Below are positions 8,692 through 18,413 of a stretch of 64,000 bases of DNA, one piece after another. Origin of the DNA: Flavobacterium luminosum (lineage in GTDB: Bacteria; Bacteroidota; Bacteroidia; Flavobacteriales; Flavobacteriaceae); assembly GCF_023635005.1 (NCBI RefSeq), contig NZ_JAMLJM010000004.1, positions 124,001 to 188,000 on the forward strand, written 5' to 3'. Both the position numbers and the translations under genes were made by a program. The notes below the pieces were generated by a model. That model saw nothing but the letters and a program-made list of their open reading frames with translations, did no database searches and was not told the origin of the DNA. Every line of letters begins with the position of its first letter. The stretch's first letter is position 1.

Positions 8692-9684
8692 TTATAATTT
8701 ACTAAAAACATCATTCATTCTATGCTCATAAGTATGATTTTTTAAAAAATGTTCTTGTTGAATATTAGTAATATTATATCTTTCCTCAGGTCTGTTAAGG
8801 TAATAATTAATCAATTCTATTGCTTCGTCAATATTCTTGTACGTATATTTTTCTACATCAACTTTACTGAATTCTTCAATTGTTGGTTTATAATCACAAA
8901 TTTGAAATCCTCCGATACCATAATTTTCAAAATATTTAACATTAACCGAGGAAATTTCTGCATAATGAAAATTATTAAAAACGATTTTTGATCCATACAC
9001 TATTTCTGATTTTCTTTCACCAGTAATAAACTCATTTTTAAAGTGTTTCATGATTTTTTGATTTGGAAAACGTTTATCAGGAGTACCAAAAAGTGAAACA
9101 TTCACCCCTGAATCAATCAATTTTTCAATCATCTTAGAACGGTATGGATACATTGTACCAAAAGCCACTACGTCAATATTAATATTCGTTTCTAGTTGTA
9201 CTCTATCTATCTCAGGAGATTTATGTATTCTGGGATTAAAAGCCTCCGGCAAATAAAATGTATTTAATTTGATGTTATTTTTCATAAAATTGACCATAAA
9301 ATACTCTTTAGAAAAAAAAGCATCATATGGTGATACAAAAATTTGTTGGTATTCAAGAGTTGTTAATTGATCAGGATTAATATGAATCACCGGGACATTT
9401 TTCAAATTTTCTTTGATTAATTTTATACATTCCGGATGAATAAACCTATAGGTACAAATAACAAAATCAGGCTGTTGCTCTATGATTTTATAGGCAATTT
9501 TTTTAAAGATGGCTACGTCATATTTTGGAAATAGTTTTGTAGCCCAATAATTATACTTATAGGGAATTGCTACTACATCGGCGATATCGACATGATAAAC
9601 CTCATGTCCCATATGTATGAGTGTATCATTGATATGAAATTCTAGACTATCAAAATCTTTACTCCCTAATAATGCTATTTTCAT
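8692..9684 (-). CDS. CgeB-like glycosyltransferase
   Basis: The 330-residue product resembles CgeB-type glycosyltransferases. It has an N-terminal Rossmann half (KIALLGSKDFDSLEF), a central INPDQLTTLEYQQ segment, a C-terminal segment with VAFGTMYPYRSKMIEKLI, and NVKYFENYGIGGFQICDY, where this family places its donor-site Glu and Gly. CgeB proteins are poorly characterised transferases of cell-surface glycans. Its start overlaps the end of the GT2 gene by four bases (ATGA), so the two are translationally coupled. Substrate unknown. Confidence 0.75.
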   Translation of the reverse strand: MKIALLGSKDFDSLEFHINDTLIHMGHEVYHVDIADVVAIPYKYNYWATKLFPKYDVAIFKKIAYKIIEQQPDFVICTYRFIHPECIKLIKENLKNVPVIHINPDQLTTLEYQQIFVSPYDAFFSKEYFMVNFMKNNIKLNTFYLPEAFNPRIHKSPEIDRVQLETNINIDVVAFGTMYPYRSKMIEKLIDSGVNVSLFGTPDKRFPNQKIMKHFKNEFITGERKSEIVYGSKIVFNNFHYAEISSVNVKYFENYGIGGFQICDYKPTIEEFSKVDVEKYTYKNIDEAIELINYYLNRPEERYNITNIQQEHFLKNHTYEHRMNDVFSKL

Positions 9685-10586
9685 GTATGAGTCTTTTTTA
9701 CTTCTAAACTATATTGTTTATTTTCCGAAAATGAATATTTTTTGTTGAATTTGGAAAAAAACAAATATAATTTATCCCAATATACATATATATTGTAATT
9801 TCTTGAATCATTTTTCTTTAAGTAAATATTTCTACTAGTATGAATAATAATTCTTTTTCTATTAGAATATGTTTTTATTAATTTCCCTGAACCATCTTCC
9901 AAATGTATAATTCTTGTTTTTGTATATATAAACGCTTTAAGATTTAGTAATGACATTCTTTTTTGCAAATCCGTTTCTTCATAATACATAAAGAAAGAAG
10001 GGTCAAAACCATTTAATTTTTTAAACAATGATGATCGCATCATAAGATCTGCTCCAATTACATAATCCACTTCAAAAAATTCTTTATTTAAAGGATAAGT
10101 CTGTTTTCTGTGCGAAGTAATTAACTTCATATTTAACAACATTGTTCTAAACAACCCTTTCATTTCCTCTTTGCATGTAGGAAATTTACCTCCGAAACCG
10201 TTTACTTGAAATGTCTTATCTACTAAAATACATCCTAATGCCCCTATTTTGATTTCATTTTCATTGCTGATAAAAAAATAATATAGCTTGGAAATGGAAT
10301 CTTCAACTAGAACAGTATCTGAATTTAAAAAAAATAAAAACTCTCCTTTAGCGTTTTGAGATGCTAGATTATTAGCTCTACCAAAACCTAAATTTACCGA
10401 TGAGCTAATTATATTTATTGAAGGGAATATTTCTTTTACATTTTCTACCGAACCATCGGTAGAAGCATTATCTACCAAAATAATTTCGTACGAAATTGCT
10501 TTGGTATTATTTATTACGGATCTAATACAATCAATTACCAGATCTTTTGTATTGTAATTTACAATGATTATGGAAACCTCTAACAT
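9681..10586 (-). CDS. Glycosyltransferase family 2 (rhamnosyltransferase-like)
   Basis: A 301-residue GT-A enzyme. The N-terminus SIIIVNYNTKDLVIDCIRS and VDNASTDGS are canonical GT2, and FLNSDTVL supplies the DxD-like metal and nucleotide site (here NSD). GFGRANNLA is typical of the rhamnosyl/galactofuranosyl-like subgroup, and YVIGADLMMRSSLF with FFMYYEETDL matches the acceptor-side catalytic region. It acts on the lipid-linked repeat unit in the cytoplasm. A dTDP-linked deoxysugar or UDP-Galf donor is plausible because both are made by the locus, but this is inference. Its start overlaps the acetyltransferase gene by seven bases. Confidence 0.87.
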   Translation of the reverse strand: MLEVSIIIVNYNTKDLVIDCIRSVINNTKAISYEIILVDNASTDGSVENVKEIFPSINIISSSVNLGFGRANNLASQNAKGEFLFFLNSDTVLVEDSISKLYYFFISNENEIKIGALGCILVDKTFQVNGFGGKFPTCKEEMKGLFRTMLLNMKLITSHRKQTYPLNKEFFEVDYVIGADLMMRSSLFKKLNGFDPSFFMYYEETDLQKRMSLLNLKAFIYTKTRIIHLEDGSGKLIKTYSNRKRIIIHTSRNIYLKKNDSRNYNIYVYWDKLYLFFSKFNKKYSFSENKQYSLEVKKTHT

Positions 10587-11239
10587 AATTTTTCTTCAAT
10601 CTCTTTCAATAGATCTTCATCTAATGTTTTGTAAAATAAATCCATTTCTTTTTTAATTCCTTCAATATGCAAATCTTTCAAATTCATCTTACTTCTTTTA
10701 TGAATCAGATTTTCAGGAATTCTCCACTTTAAAAAATCTGCTGGATTTCCTCCCACAATAGAAAAAGGGGCAACATCTTTTACAACTATACTACCAGCTG
10801 CTATTATAGCGCCTTTTCCAATAGTAACACCCGACATTATCATTACATTCGTACCTATCCAAACCTCATCTTCTATAACAACAGCTCCTTTTGTTTGGGC
10901 ATCATCTTTACTGAATGGCTCTGAAAAAATTGCTTTTAATGGGTAAGTCGTAAACGCACTTATCTGGTGATTTCCTCCTAGAACAAAAACAACATTGTCT
11001 GCAATACTTACAAAATTCCCAATAATTAATTTTTCATTTTCATTTTCAAAAGACTGTACATTAATTTCTCCATAAGAGTATTTACCGACTTGTATCAAGG
11101 CACTATTTTTGACGTTTTTAGATATCGTGGTATAATTATGTGGATTTCTTAGTCTCCAATCAACATTATTATACTTACTCAAAAAATACCGCTTAATGTC
11201 TAATCTAATTGCATTTAAAATTTTAAGCAATTTAATCAT
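10580..11239 (-). CDS. CatB-like hexapeptide O-acetyltransferase
   Basis: The 219-residue protein is a left-handed beta-helix acyltransferase of the xenobiotic (Vat/CatB) type. The central part reads IGNFVSIADNVVFVLGGNH, including the conserved His after GGN. Then come several hexapeptide turns (VWIGTNVMIMSGVTIGKGAI, IAAGSIVVKDVAPFSIVGG). In polysaccharide clusters such enzymes move acetyl from acetyl-CoA to a sugar hydroxyl. A residue of the repeat unit, or a precursor, is therefore likely O-acetylated. The start overlaps the preceding transferase stop by four bases. A serine acetyltransferase role is unlikely, because there is no SAT N-terminal domain. Confidence 0.85.
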   Translation of the reverse strand: MIKLLKILNAIRLDIKRYFLSKYNNVDWRLRNPHNYTTISKNVKNSALIQVGKYSYGEINVQSFENENEKLIIGNFVSIADNVVFVLGGNHQISAFTTYPLKAIFSEPFSKDDAQTKGAVVIEDEVWIGTNVMIMSGVTIGKGAIIAAGSIVVKDVAPFSIVGGNPADFLKWRIPENLIHKRSKMNLKDLHIEGIKKEMDLFYKTLDEDLLKEIEEKLC

Positions 11240-12477
11240 ATAGAATTATAAATTTTTATCAAATCTTGCATGTGTTGTTTCACTTTTTTTGTCCCTTCGA
11301 ATTTATTTACAACTTTATTGTAAAATTCATATATATCATTACTATTCATAAAATTGAATATTTTATGAATCTCTTCCTGATTTGGTTCGAACAAAATTCC
11401 ATTTTCTTGATTTATAAAATCTGGAATACCTCCCATTTTTGTAGCAATTATTGGGATACCAGAGTTTAAAAATTCAAATACAACTTGAGGAGCATTATCT
11501 TCCCAAATAGGAAGTACTAATCCGATTTCTATATTTTTAAGAATAGACTCTAAATCATTATGGCCATACTTACCGTGATAATAAACGTTTTCATATGACT
11601 CTATAAAAGGCTTCAATTTTGCATCAATTCCTCCATAAATATGAAATTCGTGTGTTGAATGTTGTACTATTTCTTTAAAAATCTCAGCTCCTTTGTGATA
11701 ATTCAAATTTCCTATAAAACCAAATCTAAATTTCTCATTAGTATTTTTTAATGGCCTTTCTAAAAATTTCTCCCTAAAATCATCTTCTGCAGTATAATTA
11801 CCAATGTGATTCACAAAAAAATTTTTATTATCAAATCCATTTGATTTATAAATTTCTTTAACTCTATTTGAAACAGCAATTATGGCATCCGCTTGACTAA
11901 AAAGTTTCTTAGCTAATTGCAATCGATCATAGTGACCTGATGAATTACAAATTTTATTGATATTCAAAAATTGTTTTAATTTTCTTATACTAAAATTAAT
12001 AAGTCTATTATCAATAGTTTCTTCATAAGTAATACAAGTATTACATTTTTTATTCTCATTATTATTAACACAATTTTTACCCTCTCTATCTATCAAAATT
12101 ATCCTATTACATATATAAGAATAATCATGCAATGAGATCACTAGTTTAGCATATTTTTGAAAAACCTTTAAGACAGAAAGAGGTAAATCAATAATCATGT
12201 GTACGTGTATAATATCTGGTTTTAATTTTTTTAATATCTCCTCAAGTTTATATAAATCTTTATTTTTTATAACACTACTTAAATGAAATGGTCTTAATTC
12301 AGTCTGAATAGATATCGTATCGTAATTATATTTTTTACTTTCACCATTATCTTGTGAAAAAAGTACTGTAACATCAAAATTTTCATTAGCCAATGCAGTC
12401 GATATGTTACGAACGTAATTTGTTATACCACCACTAAAAGAGATATCATAACCTGTACTTATTTGAAGTATCTTCAT
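11236..12477 (-). CDS. Glycosyltransferase family 4 with cysteine cluster
   Basis: A 413-residue GT4 enzyme starting MKILQISTGYDISFSGGITN. After the HDYSYIC element there is a four-cysteine stretch (C in YICNR, KNCV and KCNTC) often seen in this GT4 subgroup and probably structural or metal-binding. The donor domain has FRFGFIGNLNYHKGAEIF and a degenerate tail, PIWEDNAPQVVFEFLNSGIP, in which the first Glu of the E-x7-E motif is kept. It assembles the repeat unit at the inner membrane; the sugar is not identifiable. Base composition is strongly AT-rich, like the other transferases here and unlike wzc or ugd. Confidence 0.85.
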   Translation of the reverse strand: MKILQISTGYDISFSGGITNYVRNISTALANENFDVTVLFSQDNGESKKYNYDTISIQTELRPFHLSSVIKNKDLYKLEEILKKLKPDIIHVHMIIDLPLSVLKVFQKYAKLVISLHDYSYICNRIILIDREGKNCVNNNENKKCNTCITYEETIDNRLINFSIRKLKQFLNINKICNSSGHYDRLQLAKKLFSQADAIIAVSNRVKEIYKSNGFDNKNFFVNHIGNYTAEDDFREKFLERPLKNTNEKFRFGFIGNLNYHKGAEIFKEIVQHSTHEFHIYGGIDAKLKPFIESYENVYYHGKYGHNDLESILKNIEIGLVLPIWEDNAPQVVFEFLNSGIPIIATKMGGIPDFINQENGILFEPNQEEIHKIFNFMNSNDIYEFYNKVVNKFEGTKKVKQHMQDLIKIYNSI

Positions 12478-12500
12478 TATTTTTTATAAAATTATAACCT

Positions 12501-13610
12501 TTACTGTTTAATAAACTGCCTATGAATTTCCAAAGCTTCAGCAATAACGTGATGCATATCCATATATCTATAAGTAGCTAGTCTACCCAAAAATGTAAAT
12601 TTATCTAATTTTTCCACTTCTTTCTGATATTCAACTAATTTCTCTAGATCTTGAGCTAATCTTTTGGGATAATATGGCACATCCCCTTCTTCTGTTTCTT
12701 TACTAAATTCTTTAAAATAAATTGTTTTGTTATGTGATTCCCAAGGTGTAAAGTGCTTATGTTCATGGATACGCGTAAAAGGAACGTCTGGATCAGCATA
12801 ATTTATTACCGCATTTCCTTGATAATCATCATTTGTAATAGAAGACTCAAAAAAAACCGTTCTATAGGATAACCTACCGTATTTATAATTGAAAAATGAA
12901 TCAATAGGACCCGTGTAAAAAATGTGATCATATTCTCTTACATCCCATTTTGAATCAAATTTTGTATTTAAGTTTACTTTTATATTTGGAGCATTAAGCA
13001 TTTTTTCAAAAATAGCCGTATAACCATCTTTTGGAATTCCTTGATAAGGATTACTATAATAATTATCGTCATAATTGAACCTCACTGGAAGCCTTTTTAA
13101 TATGCTTGCAGGTAATTCTGTTGGCTCGCATCCCCATTGTTTTTTGGTATACCCATAAAAAAAAGCTTCATACAAATCTTTTCCTATAAACTTTAATGCT
13201 TGTTCTTCGAAATTACTCGGCACATCAATGGTATTATCGGCGATTGATTTTATAAAATCTTTTGCTTCAGTAGGATTTAAAGTTTTTTCAAAAAATTGAT
13301 TAATCGTATGTAAATTAATAGGCATGGAGTATACATTTCCATTAAATATGGTTTTCACTCTATTTACAAATGGCATCATTTGACAAAACTCTTGAATATA
13401 ATTCCATACTTCAATATTATCTGTATTAAAAATATGGGGGCCGTATTTATGAACCATTACATTGGTTTCGGAATCTCTTTCAGTAAAACAATTTCCCCCA
13501 ATATGTTCTCTTTCATCAATTACAACAATAAAATTATCAGGATTTTTTGCAAGTCTTTCAGCAATTACAGCACCAGAAAAACCAGCACCAACAATTAAAT
13601 ATCTATTCAT
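12501..13610 (-). CDS. glf: UDP-galactopyranose mutase
   Basis: The 369-residue flavoprotein interconverts UDP-galactopyranose and UDP-galactofuranose. The FAD-binding GAGFSGAVIAERLA motif is at the N-terminus, followed by the family signature GGNCFTERD and VHKYGPHIFNTDN. KKQWGCEPTELPASILKRLP is the substrate-site region, and the C-terminus has FLGRLATYRYMDMHHVI. Length is normal for bacterial Glf. Its presence indicates galactofuranose in the polymer, so at least one nearby transferase should use UDP-Galf. It ends 23 bases before the next transferase gene and starts one base after the flippase stop. Confidence 0.97.
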   Translation of the reverse strand: MNRYLIVGAGFSGAVIAERLAKNPDNFIVVIDEREHIGGNCFTERDSETNVMVHKYGPHIFNTDNIEVWNYIQEFCQMMPFVNRVKTIFNGNVYSMPINLHTINQFFEKTLNPTEAKDFIKSIADNTIDVPSNFEEQALKFIGKDLYEAFFYGYTKKQWGCEPTELPASILKRLPVRFNYDDNYYSNPYQGIPKDGYTAIFEKMLNAPNIKVNLNTKFDSKWDVREYDHIFYTGPIDSFFNYKYGRLSYRTVFFESSITNDDYQGNAVINYADPDVPFTRIHEHKHFTPWESHNKTIYFKEFSKETEEGDVPYYPKRLAQDLEKLVEYQKEVEKLDKFTFLGRLATYRYMDMHHVIAEALEIHRQFIKQ

Positions 13611-13611
13611 T

Positions 13612-14919
13612 TTATTTTATTTTTATAACATCATTTACCGTTCTCAAAAGATTTTTGGGGTGAAAACTGTTCCTATTAACAATATAAATTTTTTCTTTTC
13701 TCAAATACAAATACATCAATAAAGTAACAATAGTTTCAATTATAATAACATTCCAAGCGGTTCCTAAATAACCGAACCTACTACTCATAATAACTCCCAA
13801 AAGAACTCCTATAAAACTACATATTGCGGTAATTCTAAAAAAAGCTTTATCAAGTTTTACATTTAACATAATTTGTATCCCAAAAACATTTGACAATCCT
13901 ATCATTAGTGGCATAAATGAAGTTATCCTTAAAGCCAGAACTGCTGGAGCAAACAGATCTCCATATATTAATTTCACCAAAAAAGGAGCAAAAATTAGTA
14001 TAAATAAAGATGCGAAAAAGTAAATATAAAAGATAATAGGAATTACATTTTTTATTATTCTCAGCCCATCTTCTCTTGATTCTGATAATTTATTTCCTAT
14101 ATAAGGAAAAAGAGAGGTGGAAATGGGAATACTCAAAACAGAAATCACTATTAGTATAAAGTTTTGACTTGTGGTATAATAGCCTAATTCCTTCGAATCT
14201 GCAAAAAAACCTAAAATCACAACATTTGTAGTCGTGTATAATGAAATCAAAACTGTTGAAAGAAAAATTCTACTTTCTTTGTATAGAAGTTTAATCGATT
14301 CGTTAATTTTTTTCCATTTAAACTTTAATTGATATTTTTTTATTGCATAAATTAGGAGAAAAAGATTAAATAATATACTAAAAGAGGAACTCAAAATAAC
14401 TATCCAATAATAGTCCTCAGGTTTTTTTATTAAAAGAAAAACCAAAACCGTATTCAACGATCCCCTTATAAAATTAATCTTTGCATAAATCACCAGATTC
14501 TGTGTTCCTTGAAAAATATATTGTGGAGATAATAGAGAAGAGATAGTGCCTATGAAAAGAATTACACTCACCAAAACATCTCTTTGTAATGGATTTATAG
14601 TAAGTAATGAAAAAATAAATAAAAAAACTGCAATTATGAATAAGATTATACGACTATTAATTACATCTAAAAAAACAGCATTTATATTTTTAAAATCATA
14701 TGGGTCCTGTGATATTCTTCTGGTTGCAGTCAAGTCAAATCCATAGAAAATTAAAAGACTAAAATACCCAACAAATGCTGTAGCATAATTAATTATACCA
14801 TAACCTGAAGGACCTATTATTCTTGACAAATATGGTATTGTTATCAGAGGAAAAATAAAATTTACTATTTGTATTATTCCTAATGAAAATATATTTTGTA
14901 TTAATTTTTTTTGTAACAT
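13612..14919 (-). CDS. Wzx-type oligosaccharide flippase (MATE/MOP superfamily)
   Basis: A 435-residue membrane protein with about twelve hydrophobic segments. It starts with the typical Wzx N-terminus (IIQIVNFIFPLITIPYLSRI), then GPSGYGIINYATAFVGYF. It should flip undecaprenyl-diphosphate-linked repeat units across the inner membrane for the EpsG/Wzy-like polymerases. The C-terminal half (IYGDLFAPAVLALRITSFMP) is also typical of the polysaccharide transporter family. The gene lies downstream of rmlA after a 114-base gap with no recognisable gene. Substrate specificity follows the locus and cannot be read directly. Confidence 0.92.
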   Translation of the reverse strand: MLQKKLIQNIFSLGIIQIVNFIFPLITIPYLSRIIGPSGYGIINYATAFVGYFSLLIFYGFDLTATRRISQDPYDFKNINAVFLDVINSRIILFIIAVFLFIFSLLTINPLQRDVLVSVILFIGTISSLLSPQYIFQGTQNLVIYAKINFIRGSLNTVLVFLLIKKPEDYYWIVILSSSFSILFNLFLLIYAIKKYQLKFKWKKINESIKLLYKESRIFLSTVLISLYTTTNVVILGFFADSKELGYYTTSQNFILIVISVLSIPISTSLFPYIGNKLSESREDGLRIIKNVIPIIFYIYFFASLFILIFAPFLVKLIYGDLFAPAVLALRITSFMPLMIGLSNVFGIQIMLNVKLDKAFFRITAICSFIGVLLGVIMSSRFGYLGTAWNVIIIETIVTLLMYLYLRKEKIYIVNRNSFHPKNLLRTVNDVIKIK

Positions 14920-15033
14920 TAATAAAAGCTGTTTGGCATTTACAATTGAATTTTAACCAATTAAAAAAACATATTTTCTTGTAACATATTTTCAAATCAA
15001 ATAGAGCTATCAACATACTATAAATCAAATATG

Positions 15034-15906
15034 TCAAACAATTATCTTCCTCAAATACTCCGCATAGGTACTTTTCCCTAGAGTTGCAGCAGTATCTTCA
15101 AATTGTTCTTTTGTTATAAAACCTTTGCGATAGGCTACTTCTTCGATACAGGCAATTTTCAGACCTGTTCGTTTTTCCACCGCTTTTACAAATTCGGTCG
15201 CTTCTGTTAGTGATTCGTGTGTTCCAGTGTCTAACCATGCGAAACCACGCCCCATTAACTGTAGGTTCAATTTACCTTGTTCTAGATAAGCTTGATTTAC
15301 CGAAGTTATTTCTAATTCCCCTCTATGGGAAGGTTTTACATTTTTGGCAATTTCTACTACCGAATTCGGATAGAAATACAAGCCTACCACCGCAAAATTG
15401 GATTTCGGTTTTATCGGTTTTTCTTCGATAGACAATACTTTGCCTTGCTCGTCAAACTCTGCTACTCCGTAACGTTCCGGGTCGTCTACATAATAGCCAA
15501 ACACTGTCGCTTCTTTTTTCTCTGCTACAATATTTACTGCATTGGATAGCAAGTTTTGCAACCCTGCTCCGTAGAAAATATTATCTCCCAAAATGAGACA
15601 CACATCATCGTTTCCGATGAATTCCTCCCCTAAAATAAATGCTTGTGCCAATCCATCCGGCGAAGGTTGTTCTACATACGAAAGTTTTAAACCAATTTGA
15701 CTGCCATCTCCAAATAAACGTTGAAAATTAGGCAAATCATGCGGTGTCGATATAATCAAGATTTCTTTTATTCCCGCTAACATCAAAACCGATAACGGAT
15801 AATAGATCATCGGTTTATCATATACCGGTAATAACTGTTTGGACACCACTTGCGTTAAAGGGTGTAAACGGGTTCCTGAACCTCCTGCTAAAATAATTCC
15901 TTTCAT
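15034..15906 (-). CDS. rfbA: Glucose-1-phosphate thymidylyltransferase
   Basis: The 290-residue enzyme makes dTDP-glucose from dTTP and glucose-1-phosphate. The nucleotidyltransferase motif [11 protein letters not shown] at 8-18 includes the catalytic Arg. [19 protein letters not shown] and [10 protein letters not shown] (metal-binding Asp) are diagnostic for RmlA, and [15 protein letters not shown] lies in the C-terminal third. Together with rmlB just upstream it supplies dTDP-4-keto-6-deoxyglucose. No rmlC or rmlD is present in the window, so the final deoxysugar is open. The gene is separated from rmlB by a 70-base spacer with a small hairpin. Confidence 0.97.
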   Translation of the reverse strand: MKGIILAGGSGTRLHPLTQVVSKQLLPVYDKPMIYYPLSVLMLAGIKEILIISTPHDLPNFQRLFGDGSQIGLKLSYVEQPSPDGLAQAFILGEEFIGNDDVCLILGDNIFYGAGLQNLLSNAVNIVAEKKEATVFGYYVDDPERYGVAEFDEQGKVLSIEEKPIKPKSNFAVVGLYFYPNSVVEIAKNVKPSHRGELEITSVNQAYLEQGKLNLQLMGRGFAWLDTGTHESLTEATEFVKAVEKRTGLKIACIEEVAYRKGFITKEQFEDTAATLGKSTYAEYLRKIIV

Positions 15907-15937
15907 AGTATGAGCCTTCTGCCTTGCGTCTTTAGTA

Positions 15938-15960
15938 TTAGCAAAAATTAAAAATGCTAA
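15938..15960. other. Small inverted repeat in the rmlB-rmlA spacer
   Basis: TTAGCA at 15938-15943 pairs with TGCTAA at 15955-15960 around an A-rich loop of eleven bases. It sits in the only sizeable gap between the tightly spaced nucleotide-sugar genes. No T-run follows in the direction of transcription, so it is more likely a processing site or degenerate spacer sequence than a terminator. Confidence 0.3.
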
Positions 15961-15976
15961 GCACTAACGTTTATGG

Positions 15977-17023
15977 CTATTGATATTGTTTTTCGTAATA
16001 TTTGGTGTACTCTCCCGAAGTGACATGATTGAGCCATTCGGTGTTGGCCAGATACCAATCGATGGTTTGTTCCAATCCTTCTTCAAAAGTTACGGAAGGT
16101 TTCCATCCTAATTCGCGATTGATTTTTGAAGCATCAATGGCATAACGCAAATCATGACCGGGACGATCTTTTACGAAGGTGATTAACTTTTCTGAGGTTC
16201 CTTTTTCTCTTTCTAATTTATCATCCATTTTTTGACACAACAAACGAACTAAATCGATGTTTCTCCATTCGTTAAATCCACCTATATTATAGGTTTCGTG
16301 ATTTTTCCCTTGGTGAAATACCAAATCAATGGCTACCGCGTGGTCTTTTACAAATAACCAATCACGGGTATAATTTCCATCTCCATATACTGGCAACGAC
16401 TTGTTGTTGATGATATTATTAATGAACAAAGGAATCAGTTTTTCCGGAAAATGATACGGTCCGTAATTGTTTGAACAGTTGGTGATCACATACGGTAATC
16501 CATAAGTTTCACCGTACGCTCTTACAAAATGATCTGAACTTGCTTTTGAAGCCGAATACGGAGAATTAGGATCGTATGCCGTAGTTTCCGTAAATAATCC
16601 GGTTTCTCCTAAACTTCCATACACCTCATCTGTGGAAATATGATAAAATCGTTTTCCCTCATAATTTCCTTTCCAAAGTTCTTTTGCCGCGTTTAGCAAA
16701 TTCATGGTTCCAATGACATTTGTTTTCACAAAAGCCAAAGGATCCGTTATAGAGCGGTCTACGTGAGATTCGGCTGCCAAATGAACAACTCCATCGAACT
16801 GATATTTTTCAAAAATAGTGTGAAGAAACGCTTCATCGACGATATCTCCTTTTAAGAAAGTATAATTCGATTCGTTCTCTATATCTTTTATGTTTTCGAG
16901 ATTCCCAGCGTAAGTCAAAGCATCTAGGTTATAGATATGATAATTGGGATAGTTTTGCACAAACCTTCTCACGACATGTGAACCTATAAATCCTGCTCCT
17001 CCTGTTATTAAAATGTTTTTCAT
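15977..17023 (-). CDS. rfbB: dTDP-glucose 4,6-dehydratase
   Basis: A 348-residue extended SDR enzyme converting dTDP-glucose to dTDP-4-keto-6-deoxyglucose. It has the NAD motif [23 protein letters not shown], the STDEVYGSLG segment with the catalytic Asp-Glu pair, and YSASKASSDHF (YxxxK). The C-terminal half has NYTRDWLFVKDHA and GHDLRYAIDASK, as expected for RmlB. It is four bases downstream of the UDP-glucose dehydrogenase gene and leads to rmlA. Its product may be used by RmlC/RmlD encoded elsewhere, or by the FdtA-like cupin in this locus. Confidence 0.97.
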   Translation of the reverse strand: MKNILITGGAGFIGSHVVRRFVQNYPNYHIYNLDALTYAGNLENIKDIENESNYTFLKGDIVDEAFLHTIFEKYQFDGVVHLAAESHVDRSITDPLAFVKTNVIGTMNLLNAAKELWKGNYEGKRFYHISTDEVYGSLGETGLFTETTAYDPNSPYSASKASSDHFVRAYGETYGLPYVITNCSNNYGPYHFPEKLIPLFINNIINNKSLPVYGDGNYTRDWLFVKDHAVAIDLVFHQGKNHETYNIGGFNEWRNIDLVRLLCQKMDDKLEREKGTSEKLITFVKDRPGHDLRYAIDASKINRELGWKPSVTFEEGLEQTIDWYLANTEWLNHVTSGEYTKYYEKQYQ

Positions 17024-17027
17024 ACGC

Positions 17028-18398
17028 TTAATTTGAACTTCCTACTGCATTGTAAACAAAACCGATGTCTTTCATTTTTTGTTTGTCGAGAATATTTCTT
17101 CCATCAAAAACAAAAGCAGGTTTCAACATTGAATCATAAATTTTTTGCCAATCGTAAGTGGTAAACTCATCCCACTCTGTCAATATTGCTATGGCATGCG
17201 CATTTTTACACGCTTCGTATGGATTGGTTTCTACAGCGATTGCTTCCGATTGGTTTCCTAAATCGAATTCTATTTGACTTTTTTCTACTTTAGGATCATA
17301 GACTACTACTTTGGCTTCTTCGTTGATTAAATCTTGTGCTACATTAATTGCTGCCGATTCACGAGTATCATTCGTATCTTTTTTGAAAGCCCAACCCAAC
17401 ATCGCAATTTTTTTACCCGATACAGTGTTGTATAGTGTTCTTACAATATTTTTAGCAAAACGATGTTTCTGATGGTCATTCATAATCACCACCTGTTCCC
17501 AATAATCAGCTACTTCGTGCAATCCATAAGACTTGGCGATGTATACTAAATTAAGAATGTCTTTTTGGAAACAAGAACCTCCAAAACCAACAGAAGCTTT
17601 TAAGAATTTTGATCCAATACGAGAATCCATTCCAATCGCTTTGGCGACTTCTGACACATCCGCTTCTGTTTTTTCACACAATTCAGAAATAGCATTGATA
17701 GAAGAAACACGTTGTGCTAAGAAAGCATTGGCCGTTAATTTTGACAATTCCGAAGACCAAACATTAGTAGTTAAAATTCGTTCTTGGGGTACCCAACGAC
17801 CGTATACCTCTGCTAATGCCTGAATCGCTTCCGGATCATTTCCACCGATAAGTACTCTATCAGGATTGTGTAAATCTTGTACTGCGGTCCCTTCCGCTAA
17901 AAACTCAGGGTTGGATAAAATTTGAAAATTCACTCCATTGCCTGTATTGTCTAAAATACTTTTAATGGCCTCGGCCGTACGTACCGGTAAGGTAGATTTT
18001 TCAACCACGATTTTATCGGATTTAGCGACTCTAGCAATTTGTCTCGCACATAATTCAATGTATTTTAAATCGGCAGCCATTCCTTTTCCTGCACCATACA
18101 TTTTAGTAGGCGTGTTCACCGAAATAAAAATCATTTGTGCTTCGTCTATGGCTTTATCCACTTCCGTAGAAAAGAATAGATTTCTGCCACGAGCTTCTTT
18201 CACCACCTCGGCTAATCCGGGTTCATACACCGGTAATTTGTTTAAATCGGTGTCGTTCCAAGCCGCAATTCGTGCTTCATTCAAATCCACCACCGTCACT
18301 TTTATATCGGGACATTTCTGTGCAATAACCGCCATAGTAGGCCCTCCTACGTAGCCTGCTCCTATACAACAAATAGAATCAATCTTCATATTTTTCAT
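17028..18398 (-). CDS. ugd: UDP-glucose 6-dehydrogenase (UDP-GlcA synthesis)
   Basis: The 456-residue NAD-dependent dehydrogenase resembles the long, animal-type UGDH. It starts at [19 protein letters not shown], and either the first or the fourth codon could initiate. It also has [27 protein letters not shown] and [17 protein letters not shown], which holds the catalytic Cys. It oxidises UDP-glucose twice to UDP-glucuronate. That product is a building block or a precursor of UDP-xylose or UDP-GalA. It follows the HexNAc dehydrogenase gene after 15 bases, in the same operon. Confidence 0.95.
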   Translation of the reverse strand: MKNMKIDSICCIGAGYVGGPTMAVIAQKCPDIKVTVVDLNEARIAAWNDTDLNKLPVYEPGLAEVVKEARGRNLFFSTEVDKAIDEAQMIFISVNTPTKMYGAGKGMAADLKYIELCARQIARVAKSDKIVVEKSTLPVRTAEAIKSILDNTGNGVNFQILSNPEFLAEGTAVQDLHNPDRVLIGGNDPEAIQALAEVYGRWVPQERILTTNVWSSELSKLTANAFLAQRVSSINAISELCEKTEADVSEVAKAIGMDSRIGSKFLKASVGFGGSCFQKDILNLVYIAKSYGLHEVADYWEQVVIMNDHQKHRFAKNIVRTLYNTVSGKKIAMLGWAFKKDTNDTRESAAINVAQDLINEEAKVVVYDPKVEKSQIEFDLGNQSEAIAVETNPYEACKNAHAIAILTEWDEFTTYDWQKIYDSMLKPAFVFDGRNILDKQKMKDIGFVYNAVGSSN

Positions 18399-18413
18399 TT
18401 TAACCTTGTAAAA

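Noticed and set aside
14789-15037. 82-codon minus-strand frame overlapping the wzx start
   Set aside because: It is in another frame of the flippase gene and the rmlA end; low-complexity AT-rich sequence with no family features.
17938-18354. 138-codon plus-strand frame
   Set aside because: It lies fully opposite ugd, has no recognisable domain and no promoter; it is a shadow of the real gene's codon pattern.
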